Positions 1 to 6,894 of a DNA stretch of 18,173 nucleotides are shown here, piece after piece (position 1 is the first letter of the stretch; every line of letters starts with the position of its first letter). The notes under the pieces were generated by a model that did no database searches, was not told the origin of the DNA, and was given only the letters and a program-made list of their open reading frames with translations. Source of the DNA: Bacteroidales bacterium (lineage in GTDB: Bacteria > Bacteroidota > Bacteroidia > Bacteroidales > VadinHA17). Both the position numbers and the translations under genes were made by a program. The stretch is taken from assembly GCA_017882245.1 (NCBI GenBank), contig JADGPV010000149.1:1-18173 (forward strand). Direction: 5' to 3'.

Positions 1-21
1 TGATACGGGTGAATTACTAAA

Positions 22-50
22 GGCAACAGGCAGTAGGCATTAGGCAGCAG
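22..50 (+). repeat. 7-bp-period intergenic repeat, copy A
   Basis: Four head-to-tail heptamers follow the pattern GGCANNA (22-28, 29-35, 36-42, 43-49), plus a trailing G. The inner two bases vary (AC, GT, TT, GC) while GGCA and the closing A are constant. It lies just before the response regulator gene. A plus-strand frame running in from the left stops at TAA 18-20 and another at TAG 41-43 inside the repeat, so the end of the preceding gene may touch or enter it. A related array in opposite orientation lies at 1093-1116. Function unknown; it is too short and regular for CRISPR. Confidence 0.6.
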
Positions 51-65
51 AAAGATTGCAGAACT

Positions 66-707
66 ATGGATAAGATCAGAATTGCTCTTGCTGATGATCA
101 TCAGCTTTTCAGGAACGGACTGAAGATACTTCTGGGAAGTTACGCTGATTTTGATGTGCGTGCCGAGGTATCCAACGGCAATGAGCTTCTGAGAGCCCTT
201 GAGAATGCCCCCTGCGATATTGTGCTTATGGATATAAGCATGCCTGAAATGGACGGCGTGGAAGCAACAGGCAAACTGACCCGTCAGATGCCTGATATAC
301 GAGTGATAGCACTTTCAATGTACGGCGAGGAGGAGTACTACTACAGGATGGTTGACGCAGGTGCCAAAGGTTTTATCCTTAAAGACTCAGACATCTCCGA
401 AGTGCGTGATGCAATCGTTGCAGTATACAAAGGCGGTAATTATTTCTCACAGAAACTGCTCTACCATGTGATCAAACGGATCAAGAACAGGGAGCAGGAG
501 GTAAAGAGCTCAAGCCTCTCGAAACGTGAGAGGGAAATCCTGTTGAAGATATGCGAAGGGCTTTCAAATCATGAGATCGCTGATGCTCTTTTCATAAGCA
601 AACGTACCGTTGACAAGCACCGTGCCAACCTGCTGGCAAAGACCGGTTCAAAGAACACGGCCAGCCTGATATTATATGCAATAAAAAACAGACTGATAGA
701 GATCTGA
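66..707 (+). CDS. NarL/FixJ (LuxR) family response regulator
   Basis: This is a cytoplasmic two-component response regulator of 213 residues, the usual length for the family. Residues 1-120 form the receiver domain. The acidic pair is D10/D11, the phospho-acceptor is D56 (LMDISMP), the switch residue is S84 and the conserved lysine is K106 (ILKD). Residues 151-213 are a LuxR-type helix-turn-helix with SKREREILLKICEG followed by the recognition helix (ISKRTVDKHRANL). The family acts as dimeric DNA-binding transcription factors phosphorylated by a partner histidine kinase. No kinase gene is in the window; it could lie upstream. The ATG at 66 fits the family's usual N-terminus. yraN follows after one base, suggesting co-transcription. 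Target genes cannot be deduced. Confidence 0.9.
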   Translation: MDKIRIALADDHQLFRNGLKILLGSYADFDVRAEVSNGNELLRALENAPCDIVLMDISMPEMDGVEATGKLTRQMPDIRVIALSMYGEEEYYYRMVDAGAKGFILKDSDISEVRDAIVAVYKGGNYFSQKLLYHVIKRIKNREQEVKSSSLSKREREILLKICEGLSNHEIADALFISKRTVDKHRANLLAKTGSKNTASLILYAIKNRLIEI

Positions 708-708
708 T

Positions 709-1071
709 ATGAGTGACCAGGCTGCGTTGGGCATCAGGGGCGAAGAGCTTGCTGCCGGCTGGTTGAGACAACATGGTTATACTATCCTCGACAGAAACTG
801 GAAGTCGGGACGCACTGAGATCGACATCATTGCTGAAAACAATGAGTATATAGTTTTTGTGGAAGTCAAGTCAAGGTCAGCTGATTACGAGGTGCATCCT
901 GCTGACGCTGTGAATGTTCCCAAGCAACGGACAATAATCTTTGCCGCCTCCAATTATATCAATCACCATCATGTTGAAAAGGAAGCAAGGTTTGATATCA
1001 TAACCGTCATCTTCAGCGGGCCGGATTGGGAAATTGACCATATGGTAAACGCCTATTATCCCACTTTGTGA
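709..1071 (+). CDS. yraN: YraN family (UPF0102) putative endonuclease
   Basis: A 120-residue protein of the YraN/UPF0102 family, small proteins with a restriction-endonuclease-like PD-(D/E)XK fold whose cellular role is not firmly established; DNA repair or recombination is suspected. The family signature is clear: RGEELAAGWL near the N-terminus (residues 10-19), then TEIDIIA with D39, then FVEVKSR with E52 and K54, which form the expected metal/catalytic triad. Length is typical. The ATG lies one base after the response regulator stop, so the two genes are probably co-transcribed. The 3' end faces the convergent acyltransferase-like gene 41 bases away, across a short repeat. Confidence 0.9.
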   Translation: MSDQAALGIRGEELAAGWLRQHGYTILDRNWKSGRTEIDIIAENNEYIVFVEVKSRSADYEVHPADAVNVPKQRTIIFAASNYINHHHVEKEARFDIITVIFSGPDWEIDHMVNAYYPTL

Positions 1072-1092
1072 TCCATGACCACAAGAATTTGA

Positions 1093-1116
1093 CTGCTGCC
1101 GTTGCCCGCTGCCTAG
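1093..1116 (-). repeat. 7-bp-period intergenic repeat, copy B (inverted relative to copy A)
   Basis: On the minus strand this reads as GGCAGCG, GGCAACG, GCAGCAG, a heptamer-like array related to the GGCANNA units at 22-50, preceded by CTA. The plus-strand copy and this one flank the response regulator-yraN pair in opposite orientation. The TAG stop codon of the minus-strand acyltransferase-like gene (1115-1113) sits at the leading edge of the repeat. It occupies much of the 41-base gap between two convergent genes and could form part of a terminator or be a relic of a small mobile repeat. Confidence 0.5.
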
Positions 1117-2102
1117 CTTATAAGCAGGTTGCACCCCCTGATATCTGCATCGTCAAAACGGCCGAGAACCTCAAAGGTGCCGTCAGCATGCATCCTGCCG
1201 AGATCGGAGGTTGCGATAAATGAACAGGAATAAATATTAGCCAGGTCAATTACACTAATGCCACCTGCAGCACCATCTTCAACAGAATGCGACGACGGGT
1301 CATGACTGTCTCGGATCAGTACCTTCATCCACGGCGGGGTAATGAAGAGACCATCCGCACTGGAATAAGCCTGACTAAGCAATTCGGTCATGCTGTACTC
1401 TGAATGTACTGCTCTTACACCAAGGGCATTCTTAAGAATATTATGAAGCTCCTCCCTCACCATCTCATGCCTCCTTCCTTTCATCCCTCCCGTCTCAATA
1501 ATGATCACGTCACTCATATCACAGGGGTGCTTCTCTGCGAGGTCGAGCAACGCAAAGGTCACCCCGAAGAGCAAAACCTTAAGCTTCGCTGTGCGTGCTT
1601 CACCCACAGCATTCAGAAGGGAATCATATTCATTCAGGAAAAATCCTCCGTGATAATTGCCTGACAACTCCATCAGCTTATTTACCATATAGATGAGAGA
1701 TGACCCCTCACGTTCAAGGTATGAGGGAAGCAGCCCCATGACAGCATATTGGGACGGATCACCGTAAAACTGCGTGAAAGTCCGGGACAGACTCTCATCA
1801 TAGACAGCGAGGCTCCTCACCGCGTGACGGCTCTGCCGCATACCTGCCGCACCGCTGCTAAGAAACACTTTCTCCGGCTCACCTCCGCCGGTGATGATTA
1901 CATGATCTCTGAAAAAAGATATTGGCAAAAAAGGAATGTCAAAGATACTGTTAACCACTTCCGGGTCAACGCCTAACAGGCTTAAATATTCTCCGTAAAC
2001 CGGACACCCGGCCGCCTGATAACGAAAGATCTCAAGGGCTCTCTTCTCAAACGAGGAAGCGTCAGTTATTGCAAAGACCTCTTCCTGCAATGGCTGCTTC
2101 AT
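1113..2102 (-). CDS. LuxE/PaaK-like acyl-activating (adenylate-forming) protein
   Basis: About 329 residues, resembling the LuxE acyl-protein synthetase/PaaK adenylation family, which activates carboxylic acids as acyl-adenylates and passes them to a cysteine or a carrier. Visible marks are FLSSGAAGMRQSRH near residue 83 (the phosphate-binding loop), LLPSYLEREGSSL (about 124-136), HSEYSMTELLSQ (the Y-x-MTE motif) and a C-terminal GRFDDADIRGCNLL with a cysteine six residues from the end. The phosphate loop normally reads SSGTTG; here both threonines are alanine, so catalysis may be altered. The start is ATG 2102; GTG 2105 would add one residue. It begins five bases after the lipoprotein stop, so it is the last gene of a pgk-lipoprotein-acyltransferase unit. 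The stop TAG lies in the adjacent repeat. The substrate is unknown. Confidence 0.75.
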   Translation of the reverse strand: MKQPLQEEVFAITDASSFEKRALEIFRYQAAGCPVYGEYLSLLGVDPEVVNSIFDIPFLPISFFRDHVIITGGGEPEKVFLSSGAAGMRQSRHAVRSLAVYDESLSRTFTQFYGDPSQYAVMGLLPSYLEREGSSLIYMVNKLMELSGNYHGGFFLNEYDSLLNAVGEARTAKLKVLLFGVTFALLDLAEKHPCDMSDVIIIETGGMKGRRHEMVREELHNILKNALGVRAVHSEYSMTELLSQAYSSADGLFITPPWMKVLIRDSHDPSSHSVEDGAAGGISVIDLANIYSCSFIATSDLGRMHADGTFEVLGRFDDADIRGCNLLIS

Positions 2103-2107
2103 CACTG

Positions 2108-2641
2108 TTACGGGAACTGCGTTGAACCATCAGGCTGGTAAACCCACTCAAATTTACATGAAGCAAAGGGAGGAGAAGCGTTTGAGTCAAGGGTCAGATC
2201 AATGATCCTGAGCTTTGCATATTTGTAATCGCGTGTTTTCACCACCCAGACCTGGTTTTCCTTCAGAGGTGTTGCCAGATCGATGTAAGACACACTGCCA
2301 ACACTTTTCAGCCCGGCAAAGGCATTCTTTGCCTCACTCTCCGTACCGTATTCACCCGTAAGAGCAAACGGCGGAGTGAGAGTGTTCGCAGAGAGATATG
2401 CTTCAACAGATACTCCTCCGGGGAGGGTTCCTGCCATCAGGATGATATCTGCCCTGTATTGGTCCGGGAGCGTAGGGACTGCCTTTGCCTCATCAAAGGA
2501 AAGTCCCAGCGCATAGTAATAAGATTGACTGTCATACAGCTCATTGGTCAGCACAATTGTTCCCGAGTTTTGCTGATCATCACCACCACACCCTGCAAAG
2601 AGGAGCATGAAGGCCAATGACGGTATGAGACGAGGCTTCAT
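2108..2641 (-). CDS. small putative lipoprotein of unknown function
   Basis: A 177-residue protein with a clear lipoprotein signal: MKPR, a hydrophobic stretch, then LFAGC with the lipidated cysteine at residue 18, followed by GGDDQQN. The acidic residues after the Cys may favour surface or outer-membrane placement in Bacteroidota (inference). The mature part is soluble and probably rich in beta strands. Its C-terminal pattern (VWVVKTRDYKYAKLRI, then FEWVYQPDGS) is of a kind seen at the ends of small Bacteroidota lipoproteins such as HmuY-like proteins. I cannot assign it to a family and no haem-binding residues can be claimed. Its ATG overlaps the pgk stop by one base (TAATG), so it is almost certainly translated from the pgk transcript. 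Confidence 0.75.
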   Translation of the reverse strand: MKPRLIPSLAFMLLFAGCGGDDQQNSGTIVLTNELYDSQSYYYALGLSFDEAKAVPTLPDQYRADIILMAGTLPGGVSVEAYLSANTLTPPFALTGEYGTESEAKNAFAGLKSVGSVSYIDLATPLKENQVWVVKTRDYKYAKLRIIDLTLDSNASPPFASCKFEWVYQPDGSTQFP

Positions 2642-3903
2642 TATTCTCCCCTTATAGCTGTTATACCCGGCAGCTTTTTGCCTTCCATATATTCAAGCAT
2701 GGCTCCCCCGCCTGTTGAAACATAGCTGACCTTGTCCGCCAGATTGTTCTTGTTGATGGCTGCGACTGAGTCACCTCCTCCTATGAGGGAGAAGGCTCCT
2801 TTTTCGGTAGCCCTTGCCACTGCTTCTGCAATAGCCGTTGTTCCTGCAGCAAACTTTTCCATTTCAAAGACACCCATTGGTCCGTTCCAGAGTATGGTCT
2901 TTGAATCCATAATCACTTTCTCAAAGAGTGCAATACTCTTCGGTCCGATGTCAAGTCCCATCCAGCCATCCTTCACATCATCAATAGCTGAAACATAAGT
3001 ATTAGCCTCAGCATCAAATTTATCTGCATTGACGCTATCAACAGGAAATATCAGGTTAACGCCTTTTGCCTTTGCTTTTTCCATAACAGCCCTGGCAACC
3101 TCAAGCTTGTCTTCCTCGCATAGCGAATTGCCTATCCTGCCTCCCCTGGCCTTGATGAAAGTATAGGTCATGCCCCCCCCGATAATGAGGTTGTCAACCC
3201 TGTCGAGGAGGTTATCAATAATAAGGATCTTATCTGAAACTTTTGCTCCTCCCATGACGGCAGTGAAGGGTTTCTGAGAGCTCTTCAGCACCTTGTCCAT
3301 TGCGGCCAGCTCGCTGTTGATGAGGAAGCCGAACATCCTCTTATCTTCCGGGAAATAATCAGCCATTACCGCTGTCGTGGCATGAGCTCTGTGAGCTGTG
3401 CCAAAGGCATCGTTGACATATATATCGGCATAGGTTGATAGCTTCTTTGCCATCTCCTTCTGCTTCACCTTCAGTGCTGCCTTGGCAGCCTTCTTTTCCT
3501 CCTCGGAAGCTGTCTCGGGAAGAATAGGTTTACCCTCTTCCTCCGGATAGAACCTGACATTTTCAAGCATCATCACTTCGCCCGGTTTCAATGCTGCAGC
3601 CATAGCAACAGCCTCATCTCCGAGGGCGTCAGGAGCAAATGCGACCTTCATTCCGAGAAGCTTTTCGAGTACCGGAAGAACGGGCTTAAGGGAATATTTA
3701 TCCTGGATACCTTCCGGACGTCCGAGATGCGACATAAGTATAGCTGATCCGCCATCACTGACGATCTTTTTTATCGTTTTAATGGCACCGCGGATACGGG
3801 TGTCGTCAGTAACTTCCCGTGTCTTCTTATCGAGCGGCACGTTGAAATCTACCCTGACAATGGCTTTATGGCCCTTGAAATTAAAATTGTCAATTAGTTT
3901 CAT
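2641..3903 (-). CDS. pgk: phosphoglycerate kinase
   Basis: Cytoplasmic glycolytic enzyme that interconverts 1,3-bisphosphoglycerate + ADP and 3-phosphoglycerate + ATP. Diagnostic motifs are RVDFNVPLD (17-25), SHLGRPEG, MLENVRFYPEEE, VNDAFGTAHRAHA, MGGAKVSDKI, LWNGPMGVFE and the C-terminal nucleotide-binding SLIGGGDSVAA...STGGGA. At 420 residues it is longer than the roughly 390-400 of many bacterial enzymes because of a charged insertion after FYPEEEGKP (about 25 residues rich in E, K and A), which I recognise as typical of Bacteroidota PGKs. First gene of a minus-strand unit with the lipoprotein and acyltransferase-like genes. It is divergent from holB across 139 bases that hold a -7 element for each direction. 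Confidence 0.98.
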   Translation of the reverse strand: MKLIDNFNFKGHKAIVRVDFNVPLDKKTREVTDDTRIRGAIKTIKKIVSDGGSAILMSHLGRPEGIQDKYSLKPVLPVLEKLLGMKVAFAPDALGDEAVAMAAALKPGEVMMLENVRFYPEEEGKPILPETASEEEKKAAKAALKVKQKEMAKKLSTYADIYVNDAFGTAHRAHATTAVMADYFPEDKRMFGFLINSELAAMDKVLKSSQKPFTAVMGGAKVSDKILIIDNLLDRVDNLIIGGGMTYTFIKARGGRIGNSLCEEDKLEVARAVMEKAKAKGVNLIFPVDSVNADKFDAEANTYVSAIDDVKDGWMGLDIGPKSIALFEKVIMDSKTILWNGPMGVFEMEKFAAGTTAIAEAVARATEKGAFSLIGGGDSVAAINKNNLADKVSYVSTGGGAMLEYMEGKKLPGITAIRGE

Positions 3904-3939
3904 AGTTTATTCTGTTTATGATTTTCATTAACCGGATTG

Positions 3940-3947
3940 CAAAGTTA
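3940..3947 (-). promoter_or_regulatory. putative Bacteroidota -7 element upstream of pgk
   Basis: On the minus strand 3947-3940 reads TAACTTTG, an exact match to the TAnnTTTG -7 consensus of the primary Bacteroidota sigma factor. It lies 36 bases before the pgk ATG. No TTTG/TTG element is found at the expected 19-21 base spacing upstream, so the call rests on the -7 box and its location. Confidence 0.4.
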
Positions 3948-4011
3948 ATCAATTTGAAAACCATATTGTCATCCCGCAGCACTCTGATCAGAATCATTCA
4001 CTTTTAATTGC

Positions 4012-4019
4012 TAATTTTG
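4012..4019 (+). promoter_or_regulatory. putative Bacteroidota -7 element upstream of holB
   Basis: TAATTTTG matches TAnnTTTG exactly and ends 23 bases before the holB ATG, which would give a short leader of roughly 18 bases. No good -33 element is visible upstream. It shares the 139-base divergent region with the pgk promoter candidate. Confidence 0.4.
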
Positions 4020-4042
4020 CTTCCCGTCACCAGAGATGCAGA

Positions 4043-5170
4043 ATGAATTTTTCACAGATCCCCGGACAAAAGGCAGTAATTGACAGGTTGAGGAGTTCCG
4101 TAGCTGAGAACCGTGTCAGTCACGCGTTACTGTTTAATGGCCCCGAAGGAAGCGGCAAATTTGCCATTGCACTGGCTTTTGCCCGTTATATAAGCTGCGA
4201 AAAGCGCACTTCCGAAGATGCCTGCGGTGTATGCCCGTCGTGCGCCAAATATAATAAGCTAATACACCCTGACCTGCATTTCGTTTTCCCGGTAATAAAA
4301 AAGAAGACAGGGACCGAAACGGTGAGTGACACATTTATTGCGCAGTGGCGTGAGATGGTTCTCAGATCACCCTATTTCTCATTGAGCACCTGGACAGAGG
4401 CGATGGAGGTGGCCAATGAACAGGCCATGATCCCTGTCGCTGAAGCTGCAGAGATCATAAAGAAACTGAGCCTGAAGTCGTTTGAGTCCGACTTCAAGAT
4501 CATGATCATCTGGCTGCCGGAAAAGATGAACCCTGAGACAGCCAACAAGCTGCTTAAAATCATTGAAGAGCCGCCGGAGAGAACTCTTTTTATCCTGGTC
4601 TCCGAAGAGGATGACAGGCTGCTGCCTACAATTACATCGCGCTGCCAGCATATCAGGATACCTGCAATATCAGGGGAAGATATGAGTCGTTACCTGGAAA
4701 AAGAGCTGGGTATGGGACAGACGAGAGCGGAGGAAATTGCCAGCATTGCCAACGGCAACCTGGTAAGGGCGATGGAGCTGGCACGCGAGGATGACAACAG
4801 TGTCGTGTACCTTGACCGTTTTACCAGGCTGATGAGGACCGCATACTCACGTGATATACAATCACTTGTGTCGTGGTCGGAGGAAACAGCCACACTCGGA
4901 AGGGAGCGGCAGAAGAGTTTTCTTTCATACTCCCTGCGGATGATTCGCGAAAACTTCGTCCTGAATTTGGGAGGCAGGGAAAATAATTTTGCCTACCTCA
5001 CACAGGCAGAAAGTGACTTCTCTCTGAAGTTTCATCCCTTTATAAACGAGAATAATATTCATGCTCTTGACCGCGAGTTCAACCTGGCATATGCCCACAT
5101 CGAGAGCAACGGTAATACAAAAATGATCTTCCTCGATCTTGCCCTGAGAACAATGAGGCTTATCAGGTAA
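4043..5170 (+). CDS. holB: DNA polymerase III delta' subunit (clamp loader)
   Basis: A clamp-loader AAA+ subunit of 375 residues. Domain I carries a P-loop-like GPEGSGKF (33-40) and a zinc-binding cluster with C52, C61, C64 and C67 (CGVCPSC), followed by HPDLHFVFP. Later come NKLLKIIEEPPERTLFIL and TITSRCQHIRI, the SRC motif characteristic of clamp-loader subunits. The intact Walker A and zinc site recall DnaX, but the length and the absence of a tau-like C-terminus favour delta'. It would load the sliding clamp together with delta and DnaX, which are not in this window. It begins a plus-strand run and is preceded by a TAATTTTG element. ricT follows after about 105 bases with its own promoter. 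Confidence 0.92.
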   Translation: MNFSQIPGQKAVIDRLRSSVAENRVSHALLFNGPEGSGKFAIALAFARYISCEKRTSEDACGVCPSCAKYNKLIHPDLHFVFPVIKKKTGTETVSDTFIAQWREMVLRSPYFSLSTWTEAMEVANEQAMIPVAEAAEIIKKLSLKSFESDFKIMIIWLPEKMNPETANKLLKIIEEPPERTLFILVSEEDDRLLPTITSRCQHIRIPAISGEDMSRYLEKELGMGQTRAEEIASIANGNLVRAMELAREDDNSVVYLDRFTRLMRTAYSRDIQSLVSWSEETATLGRERQKSFLSYSLRMIRENFVLNLGGRENNFAYLTQAESDFSLKFHPFINENNIHALDREFNLAYAHIESNGNTKMIFLDLALRTMRLIR

Positions 5171-5184
5171 GTGCCTGACAACTG

Positions 5185-5214
5185 TTGAAAGTAGCTCATT
5201 TATTCCTAAATTTG
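5185..5214 (+). promoter_or_regulatory. Bacteroidota-type promoter for ricT
   Basis: TTG at 5185-5187, a 19-base spacer, then TAAATTTG at 5207-5214. Both boxes and the spacing agree with the Bacteroidota primary sigma consensus (TTTG, N19-21, TAnnTTTG), making this the best promoter in the window. The start point would be near 5220, giving a leader of about 55 bases to the ATG at 5276. A 9-bp direct repeat CCTGACAAC occurs at 5174-5182 and 5225-5233, on either side of the promoter, and the palindrome CAACTGTTG (5179-5187) overlaps the upstream box. Whether a regulator binds there is unknown. Confidence 0.65.
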
Positions 5215-5275
5215 CATTCATATTCCTGACAACCGGTCGTTTTTGACCATAAGCCGGGAAACATTTTCTGACATA

Positions 5276-6418
5276 ATGGCAAACGAAGATATACAGGCCC
5301 ATGGAGGTGAGGAGCCTTCCCAGCCTGAAATAAAATACAGAAGGGGCGCAAACAAGCTTGATGAGTTTGACTGGCTGGCTGACCTGCCCTTTGATCCCCG
5401 CTACAATGAGGTGATTGAGGTCCGTTTTAAGAATACCCGTAAGGGTTTCTTCCGGAATGTCAATGACCTGAAGCTTGATATAGGAGACATTGTTGCCGTT
5501 GAGGCTTCGCCCGGCCACGATATCGGTCATGTATCAATGATCGGATTTCTTGTCACTGAACAGATCAAAAGAATGAAGATAAGGCCTGTCGTTGAAGAGA
5601 TGAAGAAGGTCTACAGGAAGGCAAGACCTGTTGATCTGCAAAAGTGGGAAGAAGCAAAGAAGCAGGAGGTGCCAACAATGCTGCGGTCAAGAAAGATAGC
5701 CGAGAGCCTGAACCTTGCAATGAAGATAGGTGATGTGGAGTACCAGGGGGACAAGACCAAGGCAATCTTCTATTATCTCGCTGATGAGAGGGTTGACTTC
5801 CGCCAGCTGATCAAAGTTCTGGCTGAGGAGTTTCATATACGTATAGAGATGAGGCAGATAGGCGCCCGTCAGGAGGCTGGGCGCATTGGTGGAATAGGCA
5901 CATGCGGACGTGAGCTTTGCTGCTCAACCCACATCACCAACTTTGTCTCTGTGACCACCTCACATGCCCGCTATCAGGATCTCTCACTTAACCCTCAGAA
6001 ACTGGCAGGCCAGTGCGGCAAGCTCAAATGCTGCCTCACCTATGAACTCGACTGCTACCTTGACGCACAGAAGGATTTTCCGTCAAGGGAGATACCTCTT
6101 GAGCTGACTAACGGAACGGCTTATTTCATGAAAATGGAAGTGCATACCGGGATATACTGGTATTCAAATGATCCGCGCATGGCAGTGAACCTGACAGCAG
6201 TGCCTGTTTCCAGAGTGCGTGAGATAATACAGCTAAACAAAAAAGGAATAAAACCTGATAATCTGCTGGCCGGTACCGGAGACAATGCCCCGGAAAAAGG
6301 AAATGACCTCCTGCTGCAAAACAGCGGCCTTACGAGGTTTGAAACAAAGAGCAATCCACGACCGGCCAGAGGAAGACGCAGGCCTTACACCAAAAAAAAT
6401 GAGAGAAACCAGAAGTAG
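5276..6418 (+). CDS. ricT: PSP1-domain iron-sulfur protein, RicT (YaaT) family
   Basis: A 380-residue PSP1-domain protein of the RicT/YaaT family. In Bacillus RicT forms a Fe-S-containing complex with RicA and RicF that affects RNA processing and development; its Bacteroidota role is less clear. The PSP1 core spans roughly residues 40-270 and includes IGTCGRELCCSTH (C210, C215, C216) and QCGKLKCCLTYELDCY (C247, C252, C253, C260), the expected cluster-binding cysteines. The tail (about 320-380) is basic and low-complexity (RPARGRRRPYTKK), which may bind nucleic acid (inference). ATG 5276 is preferred to an in-frame TTG at 5243: the extra 11 residues look unlike the family and ATG fits the promoter. 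The 3' end overlaps gldH by 20 bases. Confidence 0.88.
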   Translation: MANEDIQAHGGEEPSQPEIKYRRGANKLDEFDWLADLPFDPRYNEVIEVRFKNTRKGFFRNVNDLKLDIGDIVAVEASPGHDIGHVSMIGFLVTEQIKRMKIRPVVEEMKKVYRKARPVDLQKWEEAKKQEVPTMLRSRKIAESLNLAMKIGDVEYQGDKTKAIFYYLADERVDFRQLIKVLAEEFHIRIEMRQIGARQEAGRIGGIGTCGRELCCSTHITNFVSVTTSHARYQDLSLNPQKLAGQCGKLKCCLTYELDCYLDAQKDFPSREIPLELTNGTAYFMKMEVHTGIYWYSNDPRMAVNLTAVPVSRVREIIQLNKKGIKPDNLLAGTGDNAPEKGNDLLLQNSGLTRFETKSNPRPARGRRRPYTKKNERNQK

Positions 6419-6878
6419 TCTTCTTGCAATAAGTGCATTTATAATGCTTGTTACCCTCTCTTGCAACAGGGGAACTTATTTTGCCGACACCGTCAAAATA
6501 GAAGGAGAAGCCTGGAGCATGTATGACCCGGTTAAGTTTATATGCACGATAGATGACACTGTCAGGGTTTATAATATTGATCTCTCTGTCCGTACATCAA
6601 CAGAATACCCTTATCGCAACCTGTATCTTTTTGTCGTTACATCTTTCCCGTCGGGAAGCACTGTCACTGACACCATCCAGGTCATGCTTGCAAATGAAAA
6701 GGGTGACTGGCTGGGCAGAGGTGCAGGAGACATCCGGGAGCTGACGATCCCTTATAAATCGAATGTATATTTCCCCGAAAAAGGCGAATATCATTTCAAG
6801 GTGATCCACGGAATGAGAGACACCGTTCTGAAAGGTGTATATGACCTTGGCATGAGGATATCACTGAAAGAGAAATAA
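6399..6878 (+). CDS. gldH: gliding motility lipoprotein GldH
   Basis: A 159-residue lipoprotein matching GldH of gliding Bacteroidota. The N-terminus is MRETR, a hydrophobic segment, then VTLSC with Cys22 as the likely lipidation site (the -3 threonine is slightly atypical). The mature part has the GldH pattern: short beta-rich segments with YPYRNLYLFV, SFPSGSTVTDTIQVMLANEKGDWLGRGAGDI and a GEYHFKVIHGMRDTVLKGVYDLGMRI ending. In Flavobacterium johnsoniae GldH is needed for gliding, but the gene is also found in non-gliding species that have T9SS. The start overlaps the ricT end by 20 bases, and an in-frame upstream extension is only ricT sequence in another frame. A run of eight A residues (6392-6399) runs into the start codon. 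Confidence 0.85.
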   Translation: MRETRSSLLAISAFIMLVTLSCNRGTYFADTVKIEGEAWSMYDPVKFICTIDDTVRVYNIDLSVRTSTEYPYRNLYLFVVTSFPSGSTVTDTIQVMLANEKGDWLGRGAGDIRELTIPYKSNVYFPEKGEYHFKVIHGMRDTVLKGVYDLGMRISLKEK

Positions 6879-6894
6879 CTCAAATCACTGAAGT

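Noticed and set aside
1..43. Tail of an upstream coding sequence at the left edge
   Set aside because: Frames ending at TAA 18-20 or TAG 41-43 are possible, but too few codons are present to support either.
22..50. Tandem heptamers considered as a CRISPR fragment
   Set aside because: The units are 7 bases long with no spacers and no cas genes nearby.
5243..5275. Alternative TTG start for ricT adding 11 residues
   Set aside because: An ATG 33 bases downstream gives a more family-like N-terminus and suits the promoter position.
4925..5530. Minus-strand open frame of 201 codons spanning the holB end and ricT start
   Set aside because: It runs antisense through two conserved genes and a good promoter and shows no family resemblance.
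6285..6398. Upstream extension of gldH by 38 codons
   Set aside because: It is ricT coding sequence read in another frame and would bury the lipoprotein signal peptide.
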